A stretch of DNA of 49,426 nucleotides from Alphaproteobacteria bacterium (GTDB taxonomy: Bacteria > Pseudomonadota > Alphaproteobacteria > Rickettsiales > UBA8987): positions 1 to 49,426 of the forward strand of contig JAUIEX010000008.1 of assembly GCA_030429725.1 (NCBI GenBank). The letters are read 5' to 3'. Of the stretch, positions 5,718 through 14,575 are shown one piece after another. The position numbers were made by a program, and so were the translations under genes. The first letter of the stretch is position 1; the number at the start of each line of letters is the position of its first letter. Under the pieces are notes generated by a model that had not been told where the DNA came from, searched no databases, and saw only the letters and a program-made list of their open reading frames with translations.

Positions 5718-8693
5718 ATGCCAAAAGCATCTCCCGCAACGCCTGCTGAAACTAACGAGAATCTCGGCACGGTCGCCGTCATTACCCGCACGAAAGACCG
5801 CCCCACATTGTTGGCAAGGGCGCTGCGCTCCCTTACCCAGCAAACTTATTCACATTGGCACCTTGTCATTGTTAATGATGGTGGCGCGCCGGAACCGGTT
5901 GAAAAACTTATCACAAAATACCAAACACAGCTCAACGGCCATATCACCGTCATTCACCATAAAACCTCCAAAGGCATGGAAGCCGCGTCTAATGCCGGCA
6001 TCACCGCAATTGATAGCGATTACGTTATTATCCATGATGATGATGATAGCTGGCATCCTGAGTTTCTTATGCAGTCCGTTTCCACGCTTCATGCCGCACC
6101 TAAGCATGTTGGTGGCACGGTTTGCTTCATTGAAAAAATTATGGAAAAGCTTTCCGGCGCACGTGTTGAAGAGGTTAGCCGGGAAGATTGCCGCGATTGG
6201 GTTAATGACCTCTCCCTGTGGGCGGTGGCCGAACAAAACCGCTTTCCACCCATCAGTTTTCTTTATCGCCGGAGCGTTTTTAAAACCATTGGTGGCATGT
6301 ATGATGAAAGCCTCCCGGTGCAGGGGGACTGGGAATTTAACCTTAGATTCCTGCAGAAATTTGATATTATTCGTGTTCCAAAAACACTGGCTTACTACCA
6401 TCACCGCGTTGGCGGCAGCGGCGTTTATGCCAATACGGTTAATGATGGCATTCTGAAACATCAGGAGCATAATGAAGCCATTCGCAACCGCTATCTGCGT
6501 GGTGATTTGTCTGAAAAACAAGCCGGCATCGGCTTTCTGATAAATCAGGCACGGGGTGATTTTGAACTGGCTCAACAAGTCCGGCGCTTTTATGCCCAGT
6601 CACAGCATGTCCGGAATCTGGAGCAAAATATCACGGCATTAAACGCAACCATCACACAGCAAAAAGACGCGCTTCTGCAGCAAGAGCAGCATTTTACGAG
6701 TGAACTTAGTGCAGCGGAAAATCAACAAAATACGTTGGAGTCCGATAATGATCGCCTGCGTGAAAGCCTGGAAGCAATTCTTAATTCACGCTCATGGAAG
6801 TGGATGAGAAAGGCACAGCGTTTGATTGAAAAAGCACGAAAATTCAAGCTCCTACTTAAATTAAGCACATGGAAAAAAATCATTTCTATTCTTAGAAATG
6901 AGGGTGTATTCGGCCTTCATCGCCGGGTTTGCATGGCACTTGGAGCATCTCCTGATATCGATTACAGCCAATGGGCGCAGCGCTTTGACCGCATCACTGA
7001 AACGGATAAACAGCAAATGGCACGTGCCATCAGTCAGTTCGGGCTTAACCCTGTCATTTCCATTGTTATGCCGGTTTATAATGTGGAGGCACAATATCTG
7101 AGCGCGGCCATTGCCTCCGTCAAAGCGCAAACTTATCCCCACTGGGAGCTTTGCATTGCCGATGATTGCTCTCCTGCGAAGCATATTAAACCCCTGCTAG
7201 AGAAGGCAATGGCGGAAGATAGTCGCATCAAAATTGCCTTCCGCACTGAAAATGGCCATATCTCTGCCGCTTCAAATTCTGCACTGGCGCTGGCAAGTGG
7301 TGAATTTATTGCCTTAATGGATCACGATGATTTGCTGCCGCCGCATGCGCTGGCAAGCATTGCCCATGCCCTGAATGAGAACCCTGAATTAGATCTGCTC
7401 TATTCCGATGAAGATAAAATGGACGCAAAAGGGATGCGCTATGACCCCTATTTTAAACCGGACTGGAACCCGGATTTATTTTTAGGGCAAAACATGTTCA
7501 GCCATTTGGGCGTGTTGCGCCATTCGCTGGTGGAAAAAGCAGGCGGCTTCCGCACTGGCTATGATGGCAGCCAGGATTATGATTTAGTGTTGCGCTGCTT
7601 AGAGCATTCCACGCCGGAGAAAATTTGTCATATTCCGCATATTCTCTATCACTGGCGCGCCCTTCCGGAATCCACGGCCAGCAGCACGGAAGCAAAGGAC
7701 TATGCCTTCACCGCCGCCACCAAAGCACTCAAAGATGCCGTTAAGCGCCGCAAACTTAATGCTGAGATCGTCCCACAATATCCTTACCACCGCCTGCAAT
7801 GGAAGCTACCGGCACAACCACCGCTGATTAGCTTGATTATTCCAACGCGCAATGGCCTTCACTTGGTTAAAACTGCGGTAGAATCTATTTTAAACCATAC
7901 GGACTACCCCAAATTTGAAATTCTTATTGTTGATAATCAAAGTGATGATGCCGCCACATTGGCCTGGTTTAAAGAAATTGCAACAGCGGAAAAACGCGTG
8001 CGCATTCTGCCTTATGATGCACCATTTAATTTCTCCGCAATTAACAATTTTGCCGCCAGCAAAGCCAAAGGCAGCATCATCGGGCTGATTAATAATGATA
8101 TTGAAGTGAAGCAAGGGAATGGTGGCTGGCTGAGAGAGATGGCCTCGCAGGTGCTGCGTCCGGAAATTGGCTGTGTGGGCGCCAAGCTTCTCTATCCGGA
8201 TGGCACGGTGCAGCATGGCGGTATTGCCCTTGGCACCGGCACGGCACATGAGCCGGTGGCCGCGCATCTCTCGCTTCATTTACCTTCCGATGCGCCGGGT
8301 TATTTTGGCCGCGCCATGCTCACCAGCCGGATGATGTCTGTCACCGCCGCTTGCCTTCTGGTGCGAAAGGAGGTTTTTAGTGCCGTTGGCGGGCTGGATG
8401 AGCAGCTTTCCGTAGCTTTTAATGATGTCGATTTTTGCCTGCGCGTTCATGAAAAAGGCTTTCATAACCTCTTCACCCCCTTTGCCGTTTTAACGCACCA
8501 TGAATCCGCCTCAAGAGGGCTGGACACCACCCCTGAGAAACATGCACGCCTGCGCGGTGAGGTTTCCTATATGCGCCGCCGCTGGGCAGAAACACTGGAT
8601 AACGATCCTTATTACAACCCAAATCTAAACCATATTCAGCCTGATTTTAGCCCCGCCTTCCCACCTAAAGCCCGAAAATTCTGGAAAAGATAA
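5718..8693 (+). CDS. Three-domain GT2 glycosyltransferase
   Basis: This 991-residue cytoplasmic enzyme probably builds a surface polysaccharide repeat. It contains three GT2 domains. Residues 18-240 hold VITRTKDRPTLLARAL and an HDDDD motif at 106-110. Residues 444-690 hold IVMPVYNVEAQYL, ALMDHDDLL and YSDEDKMD. Residues 701-950 hold LIIPTRNG, GLINNDIEV, GAKLLYPDGTVQHGG and NDVDFCLRVHEKGF. Domains 1 and 2 are joined by a coiled coil (about 285-345) ending in an SRSWKWM motif often seen in large O-antigen glycosyltransferases. Each domain keeps its acidic nucleotide-sugar/metal motif, so all three may be active. The next gene starts one base after the stop. An RBS GCGGAG precedes the start. Sugar specificities cannot be read from sequence. 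Confidence 0.9.
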   Translation: MPKASPATPAETNENLGTVAVITRTKDRPTLLARALRSLTQQTYSHWHLVIVNDGGAPEPVEKLITKYQTQLNGHITVIHHKTSKGMEAASNAGITAIDSDYVIIHDDDDSWHPEFLMQSVSTLHAAPKHVGGTVCFIEKIMEKLSGARVEEVSREDCRDWVNDLSLWAVAEQNRFPPISFLYRRSVFKTIGGMYDESLPVQGDWEFNLRFLQKFDIIRVPKTLAYYHHRVGGSGVYANTVNDGILKHQEHNEAIRNRYLRGDLSEKQAGIGFLINQARGDFELAQQVRRFYAQSQHVRNLEQNITALNATITQQKDALLQQEQHFTSELSAAENQQNTLESDNDRLRESLEAILNSRSWKWMRKAQRLIEKARKFKLLLKLSTWKKIISILRNEGVFGLHRRVCMALGASPDIDYSQWAQRFDRITETDKQQMARAISQFGLNPVISIVMPVYNVEAQYLSAAIASVKAQTYPHWELCIADDCSPAKHIKPLLEKAMAEDSRIKIAFRTENGHISAASNSALALASGEFIALMDHDDLLPPHALASIAHALNENPELDLLYSDEDKMDAKGMRYDPYFKPDWNPDLFLGQNMFSHLGVLRHSLVEKAGGFRTGYDGSQDYDLVLRCLEHSTPEKICHIPHILYHWRALPESTASSTEAKDYAFTAATKALKDAVKRRKLNAEIVPQYPYHRLQWKLPAQPPLISLIIPTRNGLHLVKTAVESILNHTDYPKFEILIVDNQSDDAATLAWFKEIATAEKRVRILPYDAPFNFSAINNFAASKAKGSIIGLINNDIEVKQGNGGWLREMASQVLRPEIGCVGAKLLYPDGTVQHGGIALGTGTAHEPVAAHLSLHLPSDAPGYFGRAMLTSRMMSVTAACLLVRKEVFSAVGGLDEQLSVAFNDVDFCLRVHEKGFHNLFTPFAVLTHHESASRGLDTTPEKHARLRGEVSYMRRRWAETLDNDPYYNPNLNHIQPDFSPAFPPKARKFWKR

Positions 8694-8694
8694 C

Positions 8695-9999
8695 ATGAAT
8701 GCCGCCATCACCTGCACCGGCCTTTCCAAGCATTATCAGCTTTATGGCAAGCCTGCTGACCGGCTGAAGCAAATGCTGCGCCCGGCACGGCAATATTTTC
8801 GTGAACATCACGCCCTGCATGATGTCTCTTTGACGATCCAAAAAGGTGAGACTGTTGGTTTAGTTGGCTGCAATGGTTCTGGAAAATCCACTTTATTGCA
8901 GTTAATTGCCGGAATTTTAACGCCCAGTGACGGTAGCTTAGTGGTGGATGGGCGAATTTCCGCCTTGTTAGAGCTGGGCGCAGGATTCAACCCGGATTTT
9001 ACCGGACATGAAAATATTTATCTCAACGCCTCCGTTCTTGGGCTTAGCCATCAGGAAATTAAAGCTAACTATGCATCAATTATTGAATTTAGCGGCCTGA
9101 GCACAGATATTATCCAGCAACCCATCCGCACCTATTCCAGTGGCATGATCGTGCGACTTGCCTTCGCCATCGCCGTGGCAACGGATCCCGATATCCTCAT
9201 TGTGGATGAGGCGTTGGCAGTGGGTGATGAAGCCTTTCAGCGCAAATGCTTTGCCCGCATTCGCGACCTGCAAACACATGGAAAAACCATTCTTTTTGTC
9301 TCCCACGCCGCACGGATGGTGACTGATCTTTGCGATCGCGCCATCTGGCTGCATCAGGGAGAAACCGTGCTTGATGGCACGCCCAAAGATGTCATGGCGG
9401 CCTACCATAAATTTTCTTATGCCCCGTCTGATCTTCAGACAGAGCTGCTGGCCACCTATCGGCGCGGCGAGGAGCCGGCTGAAGAGAATGTTAGCAGCTT
9501 ACACGACCCTGCCATGCTGCCGGAAACCCGCATCAGCTATGCTGAAAAAGGGGCAAAAATTACGGATGTTTTTTTAAAAGACCAGGCCGGGAAAAAAGTG
9601 AATATCATTCGCTCCGGGGACACGGTTTCACTGCATTATACCGTGCTTGCCAGCGCCGATGCCGAAGAGGCACGGCTGGGCTTTCAGATTAAGACCATTC
9701 AGGGGCAGGATCTTGGCGGCAGCAGCGTGCCTCTGGAAGAAATTCACAAAAGCCCTGCGATTAAAAATGGGGATGAAATTCACATTACCTTTCAACTGGA
9801 TATGCATCTTAGGGAAGGTACGTTCTTTGTGAATTGCGGGTGCAGCGGCGTGGTTGACGGCCAGCGTACTTTTTTGCATCGCATACATGATGCCATCATG
9901 TTCAAGGTACTCCCACGGGAGGGCATTCGCGCCAACGGGCTGGTGGATTTAAACCCGAAGGCCAGCATTTCCATTGCGGCAGAAAAGGCTGAAAAATGA
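8695..9999 (+). CDS. wzt: Wzt-type polysaccharide ABC transporter ATPase
   Basis: This is the nucleotide-binding subunit of an O-antigen or related polysaccharide exporter (434 residues). Walker A GCNGSGKST is at 58-66, the signature YSSGM at 147-151, and Walker B ILIVDEALAVGD starts at 167, followed by an H-loop FVSHAA. The N-terminal extension before Walker A matches the TagH/Wzt group. Residues about 285-425 form a beta-rich Wzt C-terminal domain (for example GQDLGGSSVPLEE and GTFFVNCGCSG), which in the characterised family binds the polysaccharide's terminal cap. No Wzm-type permease is adjacent; a partner must lie elsewhere or have been lost. The stop overlaps the next start as ATGA, so translation is coupled to the sulfotransferase. 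Confidence 0.9.
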   Translation: MNAAITCTGLSKHYQLYGKPADRLKQMLRPARQYFREHHALHDVSLTIQKGETVGLVGCNGSGKSTLLQLIAGILTPSDGSLVVDGRISALLELGAGFNPDFTGHENIYLNASVLGLSHQEIKANYASIIEFSGLSTDIIQQPIRTYSSGMIVRLAFAIAVATDPDILIVDEALAVGDEAFQRKCFARIRDLQTHGKTILFVSHAARMVTDLCDRAIWLHQGETVLDGTPKDVMAAYHKFSYAPSDLQTELLATYRRGEEPAEENVSSLHDPAMLPETRISYAEKGAKITDVFLKDQAGKKVNIIRSGDTVSLHYTVLASADAEEARLGFQIKTIQGQDLGGSSVPLEEIHKSPAIKNGDEIHITFQLDMHLREGTFFVNCGCSGVVDGQRTFLHRIHDAIMFKVLPREGIRANGLVDLNPKASISIAAEKAEK

Positions 10000-10685
10000 T
10001 TGATTTTTTAGGCATTGGCGCACAAAAGGCCGGCACAACATGGCTCTACGCACAGCTTTCCATACATCCGCAGGTGCGCTTTCCGGCAGGAAAAGAACTG
10101 CACCGCCTCAATAAGCCGGATTTTACCTGGAATGAATATCTTCCAATGTTCCCGGATGATGCCAGCGTTAAGCAGGGCGAAATCACCCCGGCCTATGGCT
10201 TCATGCCCCCGGAAATGATTGCCCGCACGCATAGCAAATTGCCACATTTGCAGCTGATTTATATGGTGCGCAACCCGATTGATCGCGCATGGTCATCTGC
10301 GCTGATGGCACTCAAACGTACGGAGATGCAGCCCGAAGAAGCCAGCGACCAATGGTTTCTGGATCACTTCCATTCGGAAGGTTCCTTAGCGCGCGGAAAT
10401 TATGAAGAATGCATCAGAAACTGGATAAATATTTACAAGGAAAAACAATTGCTTATTTTGTGTTTTGAATCCGTTATATTAAATCCGCGCCCGCAGCTTC
10501 TGCGCGTCTGCAAACACCTGAATATTGATGCTTCTTATTATGAAAATATCAGTGATGAAGCATTGGGGAAAAAGGTGCATGCCGGCCTTGGCACAGCCAT
10601 ACGCCCTGCCCTGCGTGACGCCTTAACGGAACTCTATCGCTATCAGCTTCCGTATTACGAATCCCTTGTTAAAAAATATGGCTGA
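9996..10685 (+). CDS. Sulfotransferase family protein
   Basis: This 229-residue protein has the PAPS-binding signatures of the sulfotransferase superfamily: the 5'-phosphosulfate loop GIGAQKAGTTWL (residues 6-17) with Lys11, and the 3'-phosphate motif YMVRNPIDRAWSS (89-101) with Arg92 and Ser100. A GEITPAYGF segment is also typical. It would transfer sulfate from PAPS, most likely to a sugar given its position. It overlaps the Wzt gene by four bases, tying it to polysaccharide assembly or capping. It is shorter than many sulfotransferases (250-300) but retains both binding motifs. A cap-modifying role recognised by the Wzt C-terminal domain is a hypothesis. Confidence 0.85.
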   Translation: MIDFLGIGAQKAGTTWLYAQLSIHPQVRFPAGKELHRLNKPDFTWNEYLPMFPDDASVKQGEITPAYGFMPPEMIARTHSKLPHLQLIYMVRNPIDRAWSSALMALKRTEMQPEEASDQWFLDHFHSEGSLARGNYEECIRNWINIYKEKQLLILCFESVILNPRPQLLRVCKHLNIDASYYENISDEALGKKVHAGLGTAIRPALRDALTELYRYQLPYYESLVKKYG

Positions 10686-10786
10686 TTGCGGCAAAATGGG
10701 CATGCGCTATCACCATCTTTCAGCGGCCTGTCTTCACCCACCCCTTTCACTGGCATCTGCGTGATTCAACTGCTAACTTCCGGCAC

Positions 10787-11779
10787 ATGAATGCATCTAT
10801 CCTGATTACCGGCGGCGCCGGCTATATTGGCAGCCATATGGTCTTAGCCGCTGCGAGTGCCGGCTTTACCCCCGTTATTCTGGATGATTTTTCAACCGGC
10901 CATATGGATGCCATCACTCAGGGTGTTGCAGTCAGCGGCAATATTGCAGATCGCGCCCTGCTGCGCTCTATCCTTGCCGAACATTCACCGGCCTGCATTA
11001 TGCATTTTGCCGCTAAAAGTCTGGTTGCTGAATCCGTTGAAAAACCGGAACTTTATTGGAAAAATAATGTGGAAGATGCTGCCATCCTGATGGAAGCAGC
11101 GGCAGAAGCAAAGATCCCCTTCATCTTTTCCTCCACCGCCGCGGTTTATGGCATGCCGGAATATACCCCGATGGATGAGGCGCACCCCACCGCCCCGATC
11201 AACCCTTACGGTGAAACAAAATTGGCGGCTGAGCGAAAACTGGAAGAATATCGCCTTTCCCACGGGTTAAATTATGGCATTTTACGTTATTTTAATGCTG
11301 CCGGTGCTGCGCCCGGCGGCGTTATTGGCGAACGGCACGAGCCTGAAACCCACTTAATTCCACTGGCCATTCGCGCCGCCATGCATGGCACGGAGATGAA
11401 AATTTTTGGTGATGATTATGACACGCAAGATGGCACATGCCTGCGTGATTACATCCATGTGCTGGATCTGTGCGATGCCCATTTGCGTCTTTATAATTAC
11501 ATTCAAACGCTCCGCCCCAGCCAGCCAGCGTCGGAACGTATCTTTAATTTAGGCACCGGAACGGGCTTTTCCGTCCGCGAAGTGATCGAAACCACAGCTA
11601 AAATCACCGGAAAAACCATCCATGCAATCACCCACCCGCGCCGCGCGGGTGACCCTCCCGCACTGGTTGCCAATGGCAGCCGCGCAAAAAACATCCTTGG
11701 CTGGAAACCTAAGCATAGTGACCTTGCAACCATCATTGAAGATGCGTTTCGCTTTCACCAGAATGAGCGTATTTCATAA
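10787..11779 (+). CDS. galE: UDP-glucose 4-epimerase
   Basis: This is an extended short-chain dehydrogenase (330 residues, the usual length) that interconverts UDP-Glc and UDP-Gal, or the N-acetyl forms, with bound NAD. The N-terminal Rossmann motif is GGAGYIGSHM (9-18), the active-site serine lies in FSSTAAVYG (about 115-116), and the catalytic YGETK gives Tyr141 and Lys145. GTCLRDYIHVLDL and FNLGTGTGFSVREVI are GalE hallmarks. The start ATG at 10787 lacks a strong Shine-Dalgarno sequence. The 101-bp gap upstream shows no clear terminator. It supplies a sugar donor to the neighbouring glycosyltransferases. Confidence 0.93.
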   Translation: MNASILITGGAGYIGSHMVLAAASAGFTPVILDDFSTGHMDAITQGVAVSGNIADRALLRSILAEHSPACIMHFAAKSLVAESVEKPELYWKNNVEDAAILMEAAAEAKIPFIFSSTAAVYGMPEYTPMDEAHPTAPINPYGETKLAAERKLEEYRLSHGLNYGILRYFNAAGAAPGGVIGERHEPETHLIPLAIRAAMHGTEMKIFGDDYDTQDGTCLRDYIHVLDLCDAHLRLYNYIQTLRPSQPASERIFNLGTGTGFSVREVIETTAKITGKTIHAITHPRRAGDPPALVANGSRAKNILGWKPKHSDLATIIEDAFRFHQNERIS

Positions 11780-11857
11780 CGCCTCCGCCTGCAAAATTTG
11801 CTTTCAACGCCCATCTGCTCTATCAGCCTGCGGGTGATAAACAGTAAAGGCGTCATC

Positions 11858-13399
11858 ATGAATGGTTTTTTCAATAATGCAAAAGTGGAGATTCTCTCCG
11901 GCTTTACCGTGGCATTGGCGTTAGTGCCAGAGGCAGTGGCATTTGCTTTCATCGCCGGCGTGGAGCCTTTGGTTGGCCTTTATGCGGCATTCATGGTGGG
12001 GCTGATAACCTCCATCTTCGGTGGCCGCCCGGGCATGATCTCCGGCGCAACGGGCGCGTTGGCCGTTGTCATGGTTGCCCTTGTGAAAGATCACGGCGTG
12101 GAATATCTTTTTGCAACGGTTATCCTGATGGGCATTTTACAGCTAATGGCCGGCATATTCCGCCTTGGTAAATTCATCCGCATGGTTCCTTATCCTGTTA
12201 TGCTTGGCTTTGTGAACGGCCTTGCCATCGTCATCTTTCTGGCGCAGCTTGGGCAATTTAAAACAATTAATGAAGCTGGTGAGCTAACCTGGCTGCCGCA
12301 GGATGCGCTGATTTCGATACTCGGCATTGTGGCGTTAACCATGGCCGTGATTATGCTGCTACCAAAACTTACCAAAAGCTTTCCTGCACCGCTGGCCGGC
12401 ATTGGCATTGCAACGGCGGTGGTGATCTTTGCCGGGCTGGAAACCCGCACCGTTGGAGATTTAGCGCATATTGCCGGCGGCTTGCCAATGTTCAGCATTC
12501 CAGGCATTCCCTTCACATGGGAAACGCTGGCTATCATATTCCCCTACGCATTAATACTGGCGGCAATTGGCCTGATTGAATCCCTCCTCACCCTCACCCT
12601 GATTGATGAAATTACCGAAACCCGCGGACGCAACAGTCGTGAGTGCGCAGCGCAGGGTGTGGCCAATATCTGCACCGGTTTTTTTGGCGGCATGGGTGGC
12701 TGCGCCATGATTGGCCAAAGCATGATTAATATCAATTCCGGAGCGCGCGGGCGGCTTTCAGGCACATCTGCCGCTCTGTTTCTACTCAGCTTCATTCTCT
12801 TTGCCAGCCAGTGGATTGAGATGATTCCGGTGGCTGCCTTAGTGGGCGTGATGTTTATGGTAGTTATTGGCACGTTTGAATGGTCATCCCTGCGCATTAT
12901 TCGTAAAATTCCCCGCTCCGATGCGTTTGTGCTCATTCTTGTTTCTGCCGTCACCGTCTTCACGGATCTTGCCATCGCCGTGATTGTTGGTGTCATTGTC
13001 TCCGCGCTTGTCTTTGCCTGGAACTCTGCGCGATCCATTTATGTGGTGGTGGAAAAGGAAACCAAAAAGAAAAAAGTGTATGTGCTGCACGGTCAGCTTT
13101 TCTTTGCCTCCATCAGCCGCTTCAAAGATCTTTTTTCACCCAAAAATGATCCGGCAGATGTGGTAATTGATTTTCGCCATTCCCGCGTGTGGGATCACTC
13201 CGCACTGGAAGCCATTGACGCATTGGCCGAACGTTACATGAAGCATGGCACGCAGCTTCACCTGCTCCATCTCAGTGCGGATTGCCGCGACCTGCTTTAC
13301 AAGGCCGGCCATCTGATTGAACGCGATCAGGATGATGACCCGCATTACCGCGTTGTGGTTGATTATAGCCAGCACCCGCCCAAAAACATAGAGGCTTAA
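11858..13399 (+). CDS. SulP family anion transporter with STAS domain
   Basis: This is a polytopic inner-membrane transporter (513 residues from ATG 11858) of the SulP/SLC26 family, which carries sulfate, bicarbonate or other anions. The membrane domain begins [25 protein letters not shown], followed by the family block [28 protein letters not shown] and many hydrophobic helices. A cytoplasmic STAS domain occupies about the last 100 residues ([12 protein letters not shown] ... [19 protein letters not shown]). A TTG at 11798 would add 20 polar residues and is less likely. The neighbouring sulfotransferase makes sulfate supply an attractive role, but bicarbonate transport is equally compatible with the sequence. 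Confidence 0.9.
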   Translation: MNGFFNNAKVEILSGFTVALALVPEAVAFAFIAGVEPLVGLYAAFMVGLITSIFGGRPGMISGATGALAVVMVALVKDHGVEYLFATVILMGILQLMAGIFRLGKFIRMVPYPVMLGFVNGLAIVIFLAQLGQFKTINEAGELTWLPQDALISILGIVALTMAVIMLLPKLTKSFPAPLAGIGIATAVVIFAGLETRTVGDLAHIAGGLPMFSIPGIPFTWETLAIIFPYALILAAIGLIESLLTLTLIDEITETRGRNSRECAAQGVANICTGFFGGMGGCAMIGQSMININSGARGRLSGTSAALFLLSFILFASQWIEMIPVAALVGVMFMVVIGTFEWSSLRIIRKIPRSDAFVLILVSAVTVFTDLAIAVIVGVIVSALVFAWNSARSIYVVVEKETKKKKVYVLHGQLFFASISRFKDLFSPKNDPADVVIDFRHSRVWDHSALEAIDALAERYMKHGTQLHLLHLSADCRDLLYKAGHLIERDQDDDPHYRVVVDYSQHPPKNIEA

Positions 13400-13435
13400 G
13401 CCCCCAACAAAACTTAGGGCATGCGGACAATTAAT

Positions 13436-14575
13436 TTAGGTTCCATCGGTTAGCTTCCTATATAAATCATCATACTGATCCACAATCTGATGCATTTCGA
13501 ATTGCTCTTTAACCTTTGCCCTGTTGTAGTCATAAATTTCATGCGCATGTTCCGGCACATAAGCTGCCGCTTTTAAAATTGCACTGGCCACATCCGCTAT
13601 TGCATAAGACTCCACAACAATCCCATTTTGGTCATCAATAATTTCATCCGTACCACTCACGGGTGTTGAAACAATAAATTTCCCTAAAGCCATTGCCTCC
13701 AGCATGGCATTGGACATCCCTTCATAGAGCGAGGTATTAATGAAAATATCAAAATTGGATATCTGGTCAAAAAGATGCTCCGGCGGCTCAATAAACCGCA
13801 CTTTATCCTGAATGCCGCGCTCCTTCACCATGGCTTCCAGCATGGCCTGCTCCGTTCCGGCACCCACAAGATTTAACTCAATCGTCGCCCGCTCCTTTAG
13901 CGCAGCACTAAATGCCTCAACCAGTAAAGTGAGGTTTTTTATCGGCTCAAATCTTCCGTGCCAGAAAAACTGCAATGCCTTAGCATTTGGGGCTTTAAAA
14001 TTCGCCTCAAGCGAAATCACGCCATTGGTAATTTTGTGGATATATTGTTTAGGAATTCCAAACTGCACCAGCTCTTTTTCGATCTTGGCAGAAATGGCAA
14101 CAAAAGTTGGCGATCCCTCCAGCGACTTTTTTAAAAAGAAAGACCCCACAAAGCGCTTGCGCTTAAGCGCCCGCACATCCAGTGCCAGACCGGAATTCCC
14201 TATCTTTACCACTTGCGGCACGCGCAGAATTTTTGCCATAACACTACCAACATACAAACCAAATTTCCCCTGATGGCAGTGAACAAGGTCAAATTCTTTC
14301 CGGTGGCGCAGCGCATACAACATCGTTTGCAGAAGCCAGAGCAAACTAAACGGCAGCCATCGCCCTAATAAATCCGGCTGGCAAATAGTATAAATTCTAC
14401 GAATTTTTATACCATCAATGACCTCACAGGCCGGTGAAGAAAGCCGCTGCCGTGAAGTTAAAATCACAACCTGATGCCCTTTTTCCGTTAAAATCCTGGC
14501 CTGCCGCAGGCATTGTTTTTCAGCGCCGCCATAAACCTCCGGCATAAACTGGCATGTTAGCTTAAGAATTCTCAT
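13436..14575 (-). CDS. GT4-family glycosyltransferase
   Basis: This 379-residue retaining GT-B enzyme adds a sugar to a growing surface glycan at the cytoplasmic face. The N-terminal acceptor domain begins RILKLTCQFMPEVYGGAEKQ, with the usual G-G-A-E-K motif. The C-terminal donor domain carries FWHGRFEPIKNLTLLVEAF and the E-x7-E region LYEGMSNAMLEAMALG, which binds the nucleotide sugar. The start overlaps the flippase stop by four bases (ATGA), so the two are co-translated. It is convergent with the SulP gene 36 bp away. Donor and acceptor cannot be told from sequence. Confidence 0.9.
   Translation of the reverse strand: MRILKLTCQFMPEVYGGAEKQCLRQARILTEKGHQVVILTSRQRLSSPACEVIDGIKIRRIYTICQPDLLGRWLPFSLLWLLQTMLYALRHRKEFDLVHCHQGKFGLYVGSVMAKILRVPQVVKIGNSGLALDVRALKRKRFVGSFFLKKSLEGSPTFVAISAKIEKELVQFGIPKQYIHKITNGVISLEANFKAPNAKALQFFWHGRFEPIKNLTLLVEAFSAALKERATIELNLVGAGTEQAMLEAMVKERGIQDKVRFIEPPEHLFDQISNFDIFINTSLYEGMSNAMLEAMALGKFIVSTPVSGTDEIIDDQNGIVVESYAIADVASAILKAAAYVPEHAHEIYDYNRAKVKEQFEMHQIVDQYDDLYRKLTDGT

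Noticed and set aside
5850-6578. 242-residue ORF antisense to the triple GT2 gene
   Set aside because: It has no family features and lies wholly inside a well-supported gene on the other strand; the frame is open because of codon bias.
12544-13038. 164-residue minus-strand ORF in the SulP gene
   Set aside because: It is antisense to conserved transmembrane and STAS-linker coding sequence, with no recognisable domain.
13400-13435. Terminator between SulP and GT4 genes
   Set aside because: Only a weak GCCC/GGGC pairing with a long loop and no T-run is visible.
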